From NCBI GenBank assembly GCA_024401055.1, contig JAKSLT010000005.1:1-53614 (forward strand): DNA of 53,614 nucleotides. Reading direction: 5' to 3'. Positions 8,411 to 15,918 of this stretch are shown here, one piece after another; position 1 is the first letter of the stretch, and every line of letters starts with the position of its first letter. The translations under genes and the position numbers were made by a program. The notes beneath the pieces are model-generated. The model saw only the letters and a program-made list of their open reading frames with translations, made no database searches and was not told the DNA's origin. The stretch is from Bacteroidaceae bacterium. Lineage in GTDB: Bacteria > Bacteroidota > Bacteroidia > Bacteroidales > Bacteroidaceae.

Positions 8411-9127
8411 ATGCTTTACCTTGAAATCGAGTCAAACGCCATGCATTTCGTATCGCTGGAAGGCGAAGAAGTGCAGCACAGCGTGTATCAGATGCAGCAC
8501 ACGCTGACCTTCGAGAGCAATCTCCGCAACGCCATCTCCTCCATTCCCCAGACCGATGGCCGGGGAGAGCCCCTGCGCGTGCTGGTATGCAGCCCCGGCA
8601 CGGCGATGTCGCTCAACGACTTCAGCGAAGAGGTGGCGACCGACGTGTTCCGCTACTGCCTCCCGGGACGCCCGAAGGAGGAGGTGATGTACGACATGAT
8701 ACCCGAGGCCAACGCCGTGTGGCTCTTCGGTATCCCCAAGGAACAGATGCAGACGCTTGAGCACCTCTTCGGCACCGTGTATTACGCCAGCACGATGGCG
8801 CCGCTGGCCCGCTACACGATGAGCCAGACACACGCCGGCGAGAGGAAAATCATGGTGAACTGCCACCACGGCTGGGTAGATATCGTGGCCGTGAAAGGCC
8901 GCTACCTTGAGCTGGTCAACACCTACCGGGTGAACGGCCCCACAGACGTGGCGTACTACGTGCTGTCCATCGTGAAGCGCATAGGCTTCAGTCAGACGAA
9001 GGACGAGTGTATGCTCACCGGCGAAGAAACCTTCCGCAACGCCGTCCACACCGAGCTCACCCGCTTCATCTCCAACCTCCAGCACCACGTGGACATTACC
9101 CGCGAGCTCTTCGCCTATCTACATTAA
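8411..9127 (+). CDS. DUF3822 family protein
   Basis: This is a 238-residue protein of unknown function. It resembles the DUF3822 family of Bacteroidota, which is commonly encoded next to rsmD, as here. The start at 8411 (MLYLEIESNAMHFVSLEGEE) is preferred over the frame-extending codon at 8363, which lies upstream of the predicted promoter box. The pattern of beta strands with LRVLVCSPGTAMSL and IMVNCHHGWVDIVAVKG suggests an actin-like ATPase fold, but this is a weak impression. No signal peptide or membrane segment is seen. The stop codon lies inside the first unit of a 27-bp tandem repeat that leads up to rsmD. Confidence 0.75.
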   Translation: MLYLEIESNAMHFVSLEGEEVQHSVYQMQHTLTFESNLRNAISSIPQTDGRGEPLRVLVCSPGTAMSLNDFSEEVATDVFRYCLPGRPKEEVMYDMIPEANAVWLFGIPKEQMQTLEHLFGTVYYASTMAPLARYTMSQTHAGERKIMVNCHHGWVDIVAVKGRYLELVNTYRVNGPTDVAYYVLSIVKRIGFSQTKDECMLTGEETFRNAVHTELTRFISNLQHHVDITRELFAYLH

Positions 9128-9201
9128 GCGCAGCGTTCACATTACCCACATTAAGCGCAGCGTTCACATTTCTCACATTAAGCGCAGCGTCCACATTACT
9201 C
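9121..9201. repeat. Three 27-bp tandem repeats between DUF3822 and rsmD
   Basis: Three units starting ACATTAAGCGCAGCG occupy 9121-9147, 9148-9174 and 9175-9201, followed by ACATTA. The array contains the stop of the upstream gene and ends 11 nt before the rsmD start, so it forms the whole intercistronic region. Confidence 0.9.
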
Positions 9202-9212
9202 ACATTAAAATC

Positions 9213-9758
9213 ATGCGCATCATCACCGGCAAATACCGCGGGCGCCACTTTGACGTGCCCCGCACCTTCAAGGCCCGCCCCACCACCGACTTTGCCAAAG
9301 AGAATATCTTCAACGTCCTGCGCGGCTACCTCGACTTTGAGGACTGCCGCGCCCTCGACCTCTTCGGCGGCACGGGCAGCATATCCCTGGAGCTCTTGAG
9401 CCGCGGCTGTACCCGCGTGGTCACCGTGGAGATGGACCGCCAGCACTTCCAGTTCATCCAGCGCTGTGCCCGTACGCTGGACGACGAGGCATGGCTGCCC
9501 CTCTGCGGCGACGTGTTGAAGTTCGTGCCGCGCTGCCGCGAGCAGTTCGACCTCGTCTTTGCCGACCCGCCCTACGCGCTGGAGCAGCTCGCCGCACTGC
9601 CCGATATGGTAATGGGCAGCACATGCCTTGCGCCCGGCGGTCTCTTTGTGCTGGAGCACGGCAAGGAGCATTCCTTCGCCGACCACCCCCTCTTCGTTGA
9701 CCACCGCCAGTATGGCAGTGTGAACTTCTCTCTCTTCAAGCGCCCCGATGGTCAGTGA
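9213..9758 (+). CDS. rsmD: 16S rRNA (guanine966-N2)-methyltransferase RsmD
   Basis: RsmD methylates G966 (E. coli numbering) of 16S rRNA using S-adenosylmethionine during small-subunit assembly. The 181 residues are full length for the family. The start MRIITGKYRGRHF is typical. The SAM-binding loop DLFGGTGSISLELLSRG spans about 49-65, and the catalytic N6/N2-methylase motif DPPY follows VFADPPYAL at about 115. The last codons overlap the start of the RecD-like gene by 11 nt, so the two are translationally linked. Confidence 0.95.
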   Translation: MRIITGKYRGRHFDVPRTFKARPTTDFAKENIFNVLRGYLDFEDCRALDLFGGTGSISLELLSRGCTRVVTVEMDRQHFQFIQRCARTLDDEAWLPLCGDVLKFVPRCREQFDLVFADPPYALEQLAALPDMVMGSTCLAPGGLFVLEHGKEHSFADHPLFVDHRQYGSVNFSLFKRPDGQ

Positions 9759-11412
9759 ACAAATCGCCGACCTCATCGGCTCCCACCTTCCCTTCACCCT
9801 CACGCCCGAACAGCGTGAGGCCGCCCTGCGGCTCGGTGCTTTCATTGCCGACCCGCGCAGTGAGCGGTGCTTTGCCCTACGCGGCTATGCCGGCACGGGC
9901 AAGACGAGCCTCATCGGTGCGCTGGTGAAGGTGCTGAAGGAGGCGGAGATTCCCGTCGTGCTGCTGGCCCCCACGGGCCGTGCCGCCAAGGTGTTCTCGC
10001 TCCACGCCGGTGCCCCCGCCCACACCATCCACCGCATCATCTACCGCCAGGAGACCTTCCGCGGGCAGGACACGCCCTTCCAACTGGCGTTCAACAAGCA
10101 AAGGCACACCGTTTACATCGTGGACGAGGCCTCAATGATAGCCTCCGGCACCGGCACGATGGGCGACAGCCTCTTCGGCAGCGGCGAACTCCTCGACGAC
10201 CTCATACGCTACGTCTTTGAAGGCGCCGGCAACCGCCTCCTCCTCGTGGGCGACACGGCGCAGTTGCCGCCCGTCGGCGAGGACGAGAACCCCGCCCTCC
10301 AGCGCGACGTACTCCTCGGCTACGGCCTCCTCGTGAGCGGCATGCAACTCACGCAGGTGGTGCGCCAGGAGGAGCAGAGCGCCGTGCTGGAAAACGCCAC
10401 AGCCCTACGCACGGCCATCGCCGCCGTGCAGGCAGAGGCCGCCACCCTCCACGCCTCCGCCGCCGGCATCCCCGTGGCCCTGCCCCCCGTTACTTTCGGC
10501 GGCGAAGTGGAGCGCATGCCCGGCAATGAGCTCATCGAGGCGCTCTACGACGCCTACGGCGAATACGGCACGCAGGGCACCATCGTAGTGACGCGTTCCA
10601 ACAAACAGGCCAATATATATAATAATGGTATCCGCGCCCGCATCTTCGACCGCGAAGAACCCCTCACCCGCGGCGACCTCGTAATGGCCGTGAAGAATAA
10701 TTATTACTGGTTGAAGCCCGAGCCCAGCCAAAGCCCAACCTCCAGCCCCTCCCCGTCGGAGCCACCTTCGGTGCTCCGCCACCCCTCCCCCTGCAGGGAG
10801 GGGGAATTACCCCTAAAGGAAGCAAGCGAACCTTCAACCGCAGGAGCATTCTCCCCCTCCCTGCAGGGGGAGGGGTGGCAGGGTGCCGCAGGCAGCCCTG
10901 ACGGGGAGGGGCTTGGGGAGAGGCTGGAGAGCCCTGGAGCGCAAGCCGGCTTCATCGCCAACGGCGACGTGGCCGAAGTCACTCATTTCCGCAACGAGCA
11001 CGAGCAGTATGGCTTCCGCTTTGCCGACGCCACGCTTTATTTCCCCGACTACGACGAAGAAGTGGAGTGCCGCGTGATGCTCTCCACGCTCCAGAGCGAG
11101 AGCCCCTCCCTCACCCACGAGGAGCAGAGCCGCCTCTACGAGGCCGTCCTCGCCGACTACGCCCACCTGCCCTCCAAGCGCGAGCGCCTCAAAGCCGTGC
11201 GCGAGGATCCCTACTACAATGCCCTGCAAATAAAATACGCCTACGCCGTCACCTGCCACAAGGCCCAGGGCGGCCAGTGGCCCCGCGTCTTCGTGGATCA
11301 GGGCTACATAGCCCCCGAAGCGCAGGACATCTCCCACCTCCGCTGGCTCTACACCGCCTTCACCCGTACCACCGACAAACTTTTCCTCATAAACTGGCGC
11401 CCCTCCCCATAA
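9748..11412 (+). CDS. RecD-like ATP-dependent helicase (AAA/UvrD-type) with in-frame palindromic element
   Basis: This is a DNA helicase of superfamily 1 related to RecD, with 554 residues. Walker A is GYAGTGKTS (46-54) and Walker B is IVDEASMI (about 129-136). The motif LLVGDTAQLPPVG and the C-terminal UvrD_C_2 segment TCHKAQGGQWPRVFVDQGY are present, followed by AFTRTTDKLFLI. Between NYYWL and GFIANGDVAEV, a junction that looks contiguous within the domain, about 57-60 extra residues rich in Pro, Ser and Gly are encoded by a 170-bp palindromic element (10744-10913). The helicase motifs on both sides remain in frame, so the insertion appears tolerated as a surface loop. Confidence 0.88.
   Translation: MVSEQIADLIGSHLPFTLTPEQREAALRLGAFIADPRSERCFALRGYAGTGKTSLIGALVKVLKEAEIPVVLLAPTGRAAKVFSLHAGAPAHTIHRIIYRQETFRGQDTPFQLAFNKQRHTVYIVDEASMIASGTGTMGDSLFGSGELLDDLIRYVFEGAGNRLLLVGDTAQLPPVGEDENPALQRDVLLGYGLLVSGMQLTQVVRQEEQSAVLENATALRTAIAAVQAEAATLHASAAGIPVALPPVTFGGEVERMPGNELIEALYDAYGEYGTQGTIVVTRSNKQANIYNNGIRARIFDREEPLTRGDLVMAVKNNYYWLKPEPSQSPTSSPSPSEPPSVLRHPSPCREGELPLKEASEPSTAGAFSPSLQGEGWQGAAGSPDGEGLGERLESPGAQAGFIANGDVAEVTHFRNEHEQYGFRFADATLYFPDYDEEVECRVMLSTLQSESPSLTHEEQSRLYEAVLADYAHLPSKRERLKAVREDPYYNALQIKYAYAVTCHKAQGGQWPRVFVDQGYIAPEAQDISHLRWLYTAFTRTTDKLFLINWRPSP
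10744..10913 (+). repeat. Full palindromic element inside the RecD-like gene
   Basis: This 170-bp element starts AGCCCCTCCCCGTC and ends in the exact inverse GACGGGGAGGGGCT. Each half contains an internal hairpin (GGAGCCACC-TTCG-GTGCTCC on the left, CAGGGTGCC-GCA-GGCAGCCCTG on the right) and a CCCCTCCCCCTGCAGGG segment. The middle is unique. It is the reverse complement of the copy at 12150-12319, with only three differences by eye. Confidence 0.92.
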
Positions 11413-11478
11413 AGCAAAAAACACTCCCTACTCACACTCTCTTTACCATTTCATTGCGTCCCCACCTTAAGGGTAAAT

Positions 11479-11539
11479 TCCCCTCCCTATGGGGGAGGGG
11501 TGGCAGAGCACCGAAGGTGGCTCTGACGGAGAGGGGCTG
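11479..11539 (+). repeat. Half-length palindromic element
   Basis: CCCCTCCCTATGGGGGAGGGG followed by a GAGCACC-GAAG-GTGGCTC hairpin and GACGGAGAGGGGCT. This matches one half of the elements at 10744 and 12150. It is intergenic, 17 nt before the glycosyltransferase start. Confidence 0.8.
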
Positions 11540-11555
11540 CAGGTTACCATATTCC

Positions 11556-12812
11556 ATGAAAATACTCCTCATCGGCGACTACAGCAACGTCCACGCCACC
11601 CTCGCAGAGGGCTTGCGCACCCTCGGCCACGACGTCACCGTCGTCAGCGACGGCGATGGCTGGAAAGACTATCCCCGCGACATTGACATACGGCGCCCCA
11701 GCCTCGGACGCTGGCAGTCGTTGCGCTACTATCTCCGTCTCCGCCGCCTCTGGCGCACACTGCGCGGCTACGACGTCGTGCAACTCATCAACCCCGTCTT
11801 CCTTCCCCTGCGCGCCGAGCGCATCTGGCCGTTCTATGAAAGTCTGCGCCGCCACAACGGCAAGGTATTCATGGGCGCCTTCGGCATGGACCACTATTGG
11901 GTGAAGGCCGGCACCGACTGCCACACCTTCCGCTACTCCGACTTCAACCTCGGCCCCACCCCGCGCACCGACCTCCCCGAGAACGCCCTCTTCATCGCCG
12001 ACTGGCTCCACGGCCCCAAAGGCCTCCTCAACCGGCGCATCGCCGCCGACTGCGACGGCATCATCGCCGGCCTCTACGAGTACTACGCCAGTTATGAGAA
12101 ATACTGCCCCCAAAAAGAGAAGCTGACGTTTATTCCGTTCCCCATTAAAAGCCCCTCCCCGTCAGGGCTGCCTGCGGCACCCTGCCACCCCTCCCCCTGC
12201 AGGGAGGGGGAGAATGCTCCTGCGGTTGAAGGTTCGCTTGCTTCCTTTAGGGGTCATTCCCCCTCCCTACAGGGGGAGGGGTGGCGGAGCACCGGAGGTG
12301 GCTCCGACGGGGAGGGGCTTGGAGCCAGGCCGGAGGGGGTAGTTTTCTTCATCGGCATCCAGCGTTCCCGCTCCGCCTACAAAGGCACCGACATCATGCT
12401 CCGCGCCCTGGAGCGCGTGGAGAAGGAACTGCCCGACAAGGTACGCGCAGTTCGCGTGGAGAGCGTGCCCTTCGCCGAATACCGCAAACTCATGCTCGGC
12501 AGCGACGTCATCCTCGACCAGCTCTACAGCTACACGCCCGCCATGAACGCCCTTGAAGCGATGTCGCAGGGCCTCGTCGTGGTGGGCGGCGGCGAACCTG
12601 AAAACTACGCCATCCTCGGCGAGGAAAGTCTCCGCCCCATCATCAACGTAGAGCCCGACGAAGAAAGCGTATATGAGGCCCTGCGCGACCTCGCCCTCCA
12701 CCCCGAGCGCCTGCCCCGCCTCAAGGCCGACACCCTCGCCTACATCCACCGCCACCACGACCACCTCAAGGTGGCGCAGCAATACCTCGACTTCTGGACA
12801 AAAGAAAAGTGA
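11556..12812 (+). CDS. GT-B fold glycosyltransferase with in-frame palindromic element
   Basis: This is a 418-residue glycosyltransferase, probably GT4-like and cytoplasmic or peripheral to the inner membrane. I start at ATG 11556 because MKILLIGDYSNVHATLAEGL is a typical GT-B N-terminus; the open frame further upstream is a shadow of the helicase gene. The C-terminal donor-binding region includes NALEAMSQGLVVVGGGEPENYAI (about 330-352), the usual E-x7-E-like site. Residues about 199-255 (SPSPSGLPAAPCHPSPCREG onward to GSDGEGL) come from a palindromic element and interrupt the linker between the two Rossmann-like domains, immediately before VVFFIGIQRSRSAYKGTDI. Acceptor and donor sugars are unknown. 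Confidence 0.85.
   Translation: MKILLIGDYSNVHATLAEGLRTLGHDVTVVSDGDGWKDYPRDIDIRRPSLGRWQSLRYYLRLRRLWRTLRGYDVVQLINPVFLPLRAERIWPFYESLRRHNGKVFMGAFGMDHYWVKAGTDCHTFRYSDFNLGPTPRTDLPENALFIADWLHGPKGLLNRRIAADCDGIIAGLYEYYASYEKYCPQKEKLTFIPFPIKSPSPSGLPAAPCHPSPCREGENAPAVEGSLASFRGHSPSLQGEGWRSTGGGSDGEGLGARPEGVVFFIGIQRSRSAYKGTDIMLRALERVEKELPDKVRAVRVESVPFAEYRKLMLGSDVILDQLYSYTPAMNALEAMSQGLVVVGGGEPENYAILGEESLRPIINVEPDEESVYEALRDLALHPERLPRLKADTLAYIHRHHDHLKVAQQYLDFWTKEK
12150..12319 (-). repeat. Full palindromic element inside the glycosyltransferase gene
   Basis: This 170-bp copy has the termini AGCCCCTCCCCGTC and GACGGGGAGGGGCT; with one more matching base on each side the inverted termini are 15 bp (12149-12163 and 12306-12320). 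It is opposite in orientation to the copy 1.2 kb upstream, shown by the unique central spacer, and about 98% identical to it. The host frame stays open. Confidence 0.92.
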
Positions 12813-12821
12813 GCCGCCTCC

Positions 12822-12854
12822 CATTTTCTGCTACATTTCCTACATTGCTACATC
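12822..12854. repeat. 33-bp exact repeat, copy 1
   Basis: The 33 bases at 12822-12854, with the core CTACATTTCCTACATTGC, are the exact reverse complement of 51771-51803. This copy lies just after the glycosyltransferase stop. Internally it has a roughly 9-bp TACATT periodicity. Confidence 0.85.
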
Positions 12855-12873
12855 CCCCCACACAATAAAACAA

Positions 12874-12906
12874 GCACCCCGCCAAGGCTATTCCTCGGCG
12901 GGGTGC
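12874..12906 (-). terminator. Terminator between the glycosyltransferase and the BspA locus
   Basis: GCACCCCGCC (12874-12883) pairs perfectly with GGCGGGGTGC (12897-12906). The better U tract is on the minus strand (TTGTTTTATTG), suggesting it ends the small-ORF/BspA transcript. It may be bidirectional. Confidence 0.65.
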
Positions 12907-12993
12907 TGGGTTTAGGAAATCATATAAATCATAATTCATCATATAAATCTTCTGGGCGCCGCAGGCCAACAATAAAATTGAATCGCTCTCAAA

Positions 12994-13030
12994 GCTCTCC
13001 CCCCTCGGGGGAGGTGGAGGGGGGCTCCCC
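12994..13030. repeat. Degenerate palindromic element fragment
   Basis: CTCTCCCCCCTCGGGGGAGG followed by TGGAGGGGGGCTCC resembles one terminus of the palindromic element family. It is intergenic and followed by GCCGTAGGCAGCTGC, similar to the internal hairpin arm. Confidence 0.4.
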
Positions 13031-13079
13031 TTAACGCCGTAGGCAGCTGCGCAGGCTATAATGATTATTATGATTTTGG

Positions 13080-13250
13080 TTACTCTTTTATTATAGCATC
13101 ATCTTCCCAGTCGTCCATCCAGACGTACTGGGCGCGGGTGTCGAACTCTCCCGTCTCGCCGCCAAACGGTATCTCGCTGGCGCCGCCAAGGAAGGCTCGC
13201 TCGGATGTCATCGAGGCCAACTCGGCCTCGGGGATAATATACTTCTTCAT
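13080..13250 (-). CDS. Small hypothetical protein (56 aa)
   Basis: An ATG-initiated frame encodes 56 residues starting MKKYIIPEAELASM and ending WMDDWEDDAIIKE. The charge pattern is a basic start, a Gly/Ala/Ser-rich middle and an acidic Trp-containing end, with no signal peptide. Short proteins opening with MKK-Y-I-x-P-E are frequent in Bacteroidales, but their function is unknown to me. It lies 93 nt downstream of the BspA-like gene on the same strand and upstream of a strong hairpin, so it may be the last gene of that transcript. The intervening segment carries three AATTAGCAAATT-type inverted copies. Confidence 0.55.
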   Translation of the reverse strand: MKKYIIPEAELASMTSERAFLGGASEIPFGGETGEFDTRAQYVWMDDWEDDAIIKE

Positions 13251-13282
13251 AATTAGAAAATAAGCAAATAAGCAAATGTGAG

Positions 13283-13349
13283 AATTAGCAAATTATATTG
13301 TCTGTCCGCAGGGCATTTCCGAATTTGCTAATTTCCAAATTTGCTAATT
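13283..13349. repeat. AATTTGCTAATT inverted/direct repeats after bspA
   Basis: AATTAGCAAATT at 13283-13294 is complementary to AATTTGCTAATT at 13322-13333 and again at 13338-13349, the last overlapping the BspA stop codon. They can form alternative hairpins between bspA and the small ORF, perhaps a processing or attenuation structure. Confidence 0.6.
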
Positions 13350-15002
13350 AATAATCTTTTTACCGTTCACGATGCTAATACCTCTCACGGCACCCTTCAC
13401 GCCACGTCCCATAAGGTCATAAGCTACAGGGCTCTCCCCCTTGGGGGAGCTGGAGGGGGCTTTTATTCCTTCCGTCTCCTCCACGACAATCTTCCATGCT
13501 TTCACTCCACTGCCCAGAGTCTTGGCATCAATATACCAGCGCTGGGGTTTGAGTACCACGCTCGCGCTGTTGGCTTGCATCAGGCGGCCGCCACTCAGGG
13601 CGTAGTAGCCGTTGGCAAACATATCCGTCTTCTCGGTGTAGATGCCCGTGATGGTCAGCTCGTAGTTGCCGAGGGCGGAAGTGCATGTCATGCTGTTAAC
13701 CTCCGCAGCCTCCAGCGTCTTGTTCGTGAGCGCAAGCGTCTTCGTGCCGGTGCTCTTGGCGCGGATGAGGTAAGGATGGTTGGCCAGCGTGCTGCCCGCC
13801 TCAAGTTTCTCCACCACGAGGTTCATGCGGTCGCAGTCCCCGTCGGCGTTGTCGTCATACTGCGCATAAGTAGAAATCTCCGCAATGTCAAAGTAGTCCT
13901 TCCACTCATTATAGTTCAGCGAGAAGGGCACGTAGAGCGCCTGCCAATCCGTATTGTTGAAGGTGCGGGTATAGGCTACCTCGTCGTAGTCAGTAGCCGT
14001 CGAGGAAACGTATTCCTCGCCATCGGTAATGGTAGTGCTCGCCACAGCATCTTCCACAATGATAAATTTCTTCCAATAGTCTTTAGCAGCATAAACATCC
14101 TTATAGCCTTTTCTCACGTGAAGTGTACCATATTCGCTGAAAGTGTAAGAACTTATTGTTTGCGGCACAGTTGCTAAATTGGTGACGGAGGTAAGGCCGC
14201 TGCATCTATCGAAGGCATAGTTTCCTATGCTCGTCACGCTGCCGGGGATGGTAATGGAGGTCAGGCCGTCGCAATTATAGAAGGCATAGTTTCCTATGCT
14301 CGTCACGCTGCCGGGGATGGTAATGGAGGTCAGGCCGTCGCAATTACAGAAGGCGTAGTTTCCTATGCTCGTCACGCCCTCGGGGATGGTGACGGAGGTC
14401 AGGCCGCTGCAATTTTGGAAGGCTGAGGATCCTATGCTCTCTACGCCGTTTCCTATGGTGACGGAGGTCAGGCCGCTGCAATCGAAGAAGGCATAGTTTC
14501 CTATGCTCTCTACGCCGTTTCCTATGGTGACGGAGGTCAGGCCGCTGCATAAAGAGAAGGCAAAGCCTCCTATGCTCGTCACACCCTCAGGGATGGTGAC
14601 GGAGGTCAGGCCGCAGCAATAACAGAAGGCTGAGGATCCTATGCTCGTCACGCTGCTGGGGATGGTGACGGAGGTCAGGCCGCTGCAATCAGAGAAGGCA
14701 GCTTCTCCTATGCTCGTCACACTATTGGGGATGGTGACGGAGGTCAGGCCGCTGCATAAGTCGAAGGCACCGATTCCTATGCTCGTCACGCTATAAGTCG
14801 TACCTTCGTAGGTAACCTTGCTAGGGATGACGACAGAGCCAGAGTAATTCGTTGAGCCAAAAGTCACCTCGGCATCGCCACCTAAAGCAGGGCTACCCAA
14901 AATGTTGTAATAAATTCCATCCACCTCAAAATCATAGGCAGAGGCCGCCTGCGGCAGCAGCAGGCCGAGGGCAGCGAGGAAAAGAAAAAGTTTGTGCTTC
15001 AT
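13344..15002 (-). CDS. BspA-like leucine-rich-repeat surface protein
   Basis: This is a 552-residue exported protein with a signal peptide ([22 protein letters not shown]), an N-terminal [13 protein letters not shown] segment and about nine 23-residue LRR_5 units of the form [21 protein letters not shown] (about 70-275). A C-terminal beta-rich region follows, ending in [25 protein letters not shown], which resembles type A sorting (T9SS) domains. BspA relatives are surface proteins that bind host proteins or mediate adhesion and co-aggregation. The Ser/Pro linker before YDLMGR ([12 protein letters not shown]) derives from a palindromic-repeat fragment at 13429-13464. A ~300-nt structured leader precedes the start. 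Confidence 0.9.
   Translation of the reverse strand: MKHKLFLFLAALGLLLPQAASAYDFEVDGIYYNILGSPALGGDAEVTFGSTNYSGSVVIPSKVTYEGTTYSVTSIGIGAFDLCSGLTSVTIPNSVTSIGEAAFSDCSGLTSVTIPSSVTSIGSSAFCYCCGLTSVTIPEGVTSIGGFAFSLCSGLTSVTIGNGVESIGNYAFFDCSGLTSVTIGNGVESIGSSAFQNCSGLTSVTIPEGVTSIGNYAFCNCDGLTSITIPGSVTSIGNYAFYNCDGLTSITIPGSVTSIGNYAFDRCSGLTSVTNLATVPQTISSYTFSEYGTLHVRKGYKDVYAAKDYWKKFIIVEDAVASTTITDGEEYVSSTATDYDEVAYTRTFNNTDWQALYVPFSLNYNEWKDYFDIAEISTYAQYDDNADGDCDRMNLVVEKLEAGSTLANHPYLIRAKSTGTKTLALTNKTLEAAEVNSMTCTSALGNYELTITGIYTEKTDMFANGYYALSGGRLMQANSASVVLKPQRWYIDAKTLGSGVKAWKIVVEETEGIKAPSSSPKGESPVAYDLMGRGVKGAVRGISIVNGKKIIN
13429..13464. repeat. Palindromic element fragment inside bspA
   Basis: GGGCTCTCCCCCTTGGGGGA and then GCTGGAGGGGGCTTTT match a terminus of the palindromic family. 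It is read in frame as part of the linker just upstream of the YDLMGR sorting-like tail. Confidence 0.6.
14221..14358. repeat. Near-identical 69-bp LRR duplication
   Basis: Units 14221-14289 and 14290-14358 differ at only two positions by eye, while flanking LRR units are more diverged. This indicates recent repeat expansion within bspA. Confidence 0.85.
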
Positions 15003-15304
15003 AAGCGTTGAAAACTATTGCCTCCCCGTCCCGAGGTCGGCGCTGAAGATTGATGAGTTATAGGCATACAAAAAGGCACAGGGATTAATGCTTGTCTATT
15101 CTGAGGCATCGCCAAACGCCTTCCAGAGAAACAAACAGTCCACCCCACGCCGTACCAATATACAGCACCACCCGCCTATAGGGGTGGACGTATAGGCACT
15201 GCAGGAGCGTATTACTGCTCGTCCTTCTCTGTAAATTAGGCGATTTCCGTTCAAAGGACAAAGCTTACGCTTTCTTCTATGTCTGCACTCCTTGCGGAAT
15301 GCGG
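15003..15304 (-). ncRNA. Structured leader of the BspA-like gene (copy 1)
   Basis: From the predicted transcription start to the start codon lie ~300 nt that are about 85% identical to 51897-52193. Complementary segments are nested: ATCGCC (15244-15239) with GGCGAT (15113-15108), CAGAGAA (15231-15225) with TTCTCTG (15130-15124), and GTCCACCCC (15189-15181) with GGGGTGGAC (15146-15138). A GUAA-capped AAAGC/GCUUU hairpin stands near the 5' end. GGGACGGGGAGG lies just before the start codon. I do not recognise a known riboswitch class. It could be a cis-regulatory leader or a stabilising 5' structure. Confidence 0.7.
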
Positions 15305-15306
15305 TG

Positions 15307-15337
15307 CAAAATTACGAAGTATTTATGAAATAGCCAA
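15307..15337 (-). promoter_or_regulatory. Promoter of the BspA leader (copy 1)
   Basis: On the minus strand, TTGG (15337-15334), a 19-nt spacer and TAATTTTG (15314-15307) are an exact Bacteroidota promoter. The structured leader begins directly downstream. Confidence 0.82.
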
Positions 15338-15449
15338 ATAATATGGGCGTTTTTCGGGCATTCGGTTAGTCGGAGGGGAGGGATAAGAAATGCTATCGCC
15401 GTTTCTGCCCGTCGTAAACAAGGAGTAATTGCAGTCCTCCCCTGTTAGG

Positions 15450-15537
15450 ACTCCAGTCCTTATAGGGAAAAACTACAATCCTTATAGGGACAAACTACAA
15501 TCCTTATAGGGAGAAACTCCAGTCCTTACAGGTGAGG
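15450..15537. repeat. Four 22-bp tandem repeats
   Basis: The units ACTCCAGTCCTTATAGGG, ACTACAATCCTTATAGGG and so on repeat every 22 bp (15450, 15472, 15494, 15516). The region is intergenic between the bspA promoter and murF-alr. Confidence 0.88.
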
Positions 15538-15554
15538 ACTGGAGGCTCTGGGGT

Positions 15555-15675
15555 ATTTCCCCCGAAGGGGCAGACTATTTCCCGCCGGTAGGCGGAGCTA
15601 TTTCTCGGCGAAGCCGACTGAGGGTCTTCTTGTTGGCTGCGCCAAGAAATAAAGGCGGCTTCGCCGGAAATAGTT
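15555..15675. repeat. String of small hairpins separated by TATTTC
   Basis: The short palindromes CCCCGAAGGGG, CCGCCGGTAGGCGG and CGGCGAAGCCG each follow a TATTTC-type spacer. GGCTTCGCCGGAAATAG (15657-15673) is then inverse to 15598-15615. No gene is apparent between 15338 and 15848. Confidence 0.55.
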
Positions 15676-15749
15676 GTTTTGAAATAAATGCCTGCGGTGC
15701 TGCATAAATTAAGAATAAATTAAAAGCAATTTTTTTGTTCAAGAGCGGA

Positions 15750-15810
15750 CTCTTTCCCCAACCGGGGAGAGATGGCGGAGCCAGAGAGAGGCTAGGGAGT
15801 TGGAGGGGTT
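15750..15810. repeat. Degenerate palindromic element fragment
   Basis: TCTTTCCCCAACCGGGGAGAG followed by ATGGCGGAGCCAGAGAGAGGCT resembles a decayed half of the palindromic family. It is intergenic. Confidence 0.4.
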
Positions 15811-15848
15811 ATGCCCGTGCCATTTTAGCGGACTGCAATAATAATAAA

Positions 15849-15881
15849 AAAAAGGGCTTCCCGAAGAAACGGGAGGTCCTT
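15849..15881 (-). terminator. Terminator of murF-alr
   Basis: On the minus strand GGACCTCCCG-TTTCTT-CGGGAAGCCC forms a stem with two mismatches, followed directly by eight T residues. It lies about 40 bp after the murF-alr stop. Confidence 0.7.
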
Positions 15882-15918
15882 TCTATGGTTAGTGCTATAA
15901 TAGGCGAGGGAGGACGAC

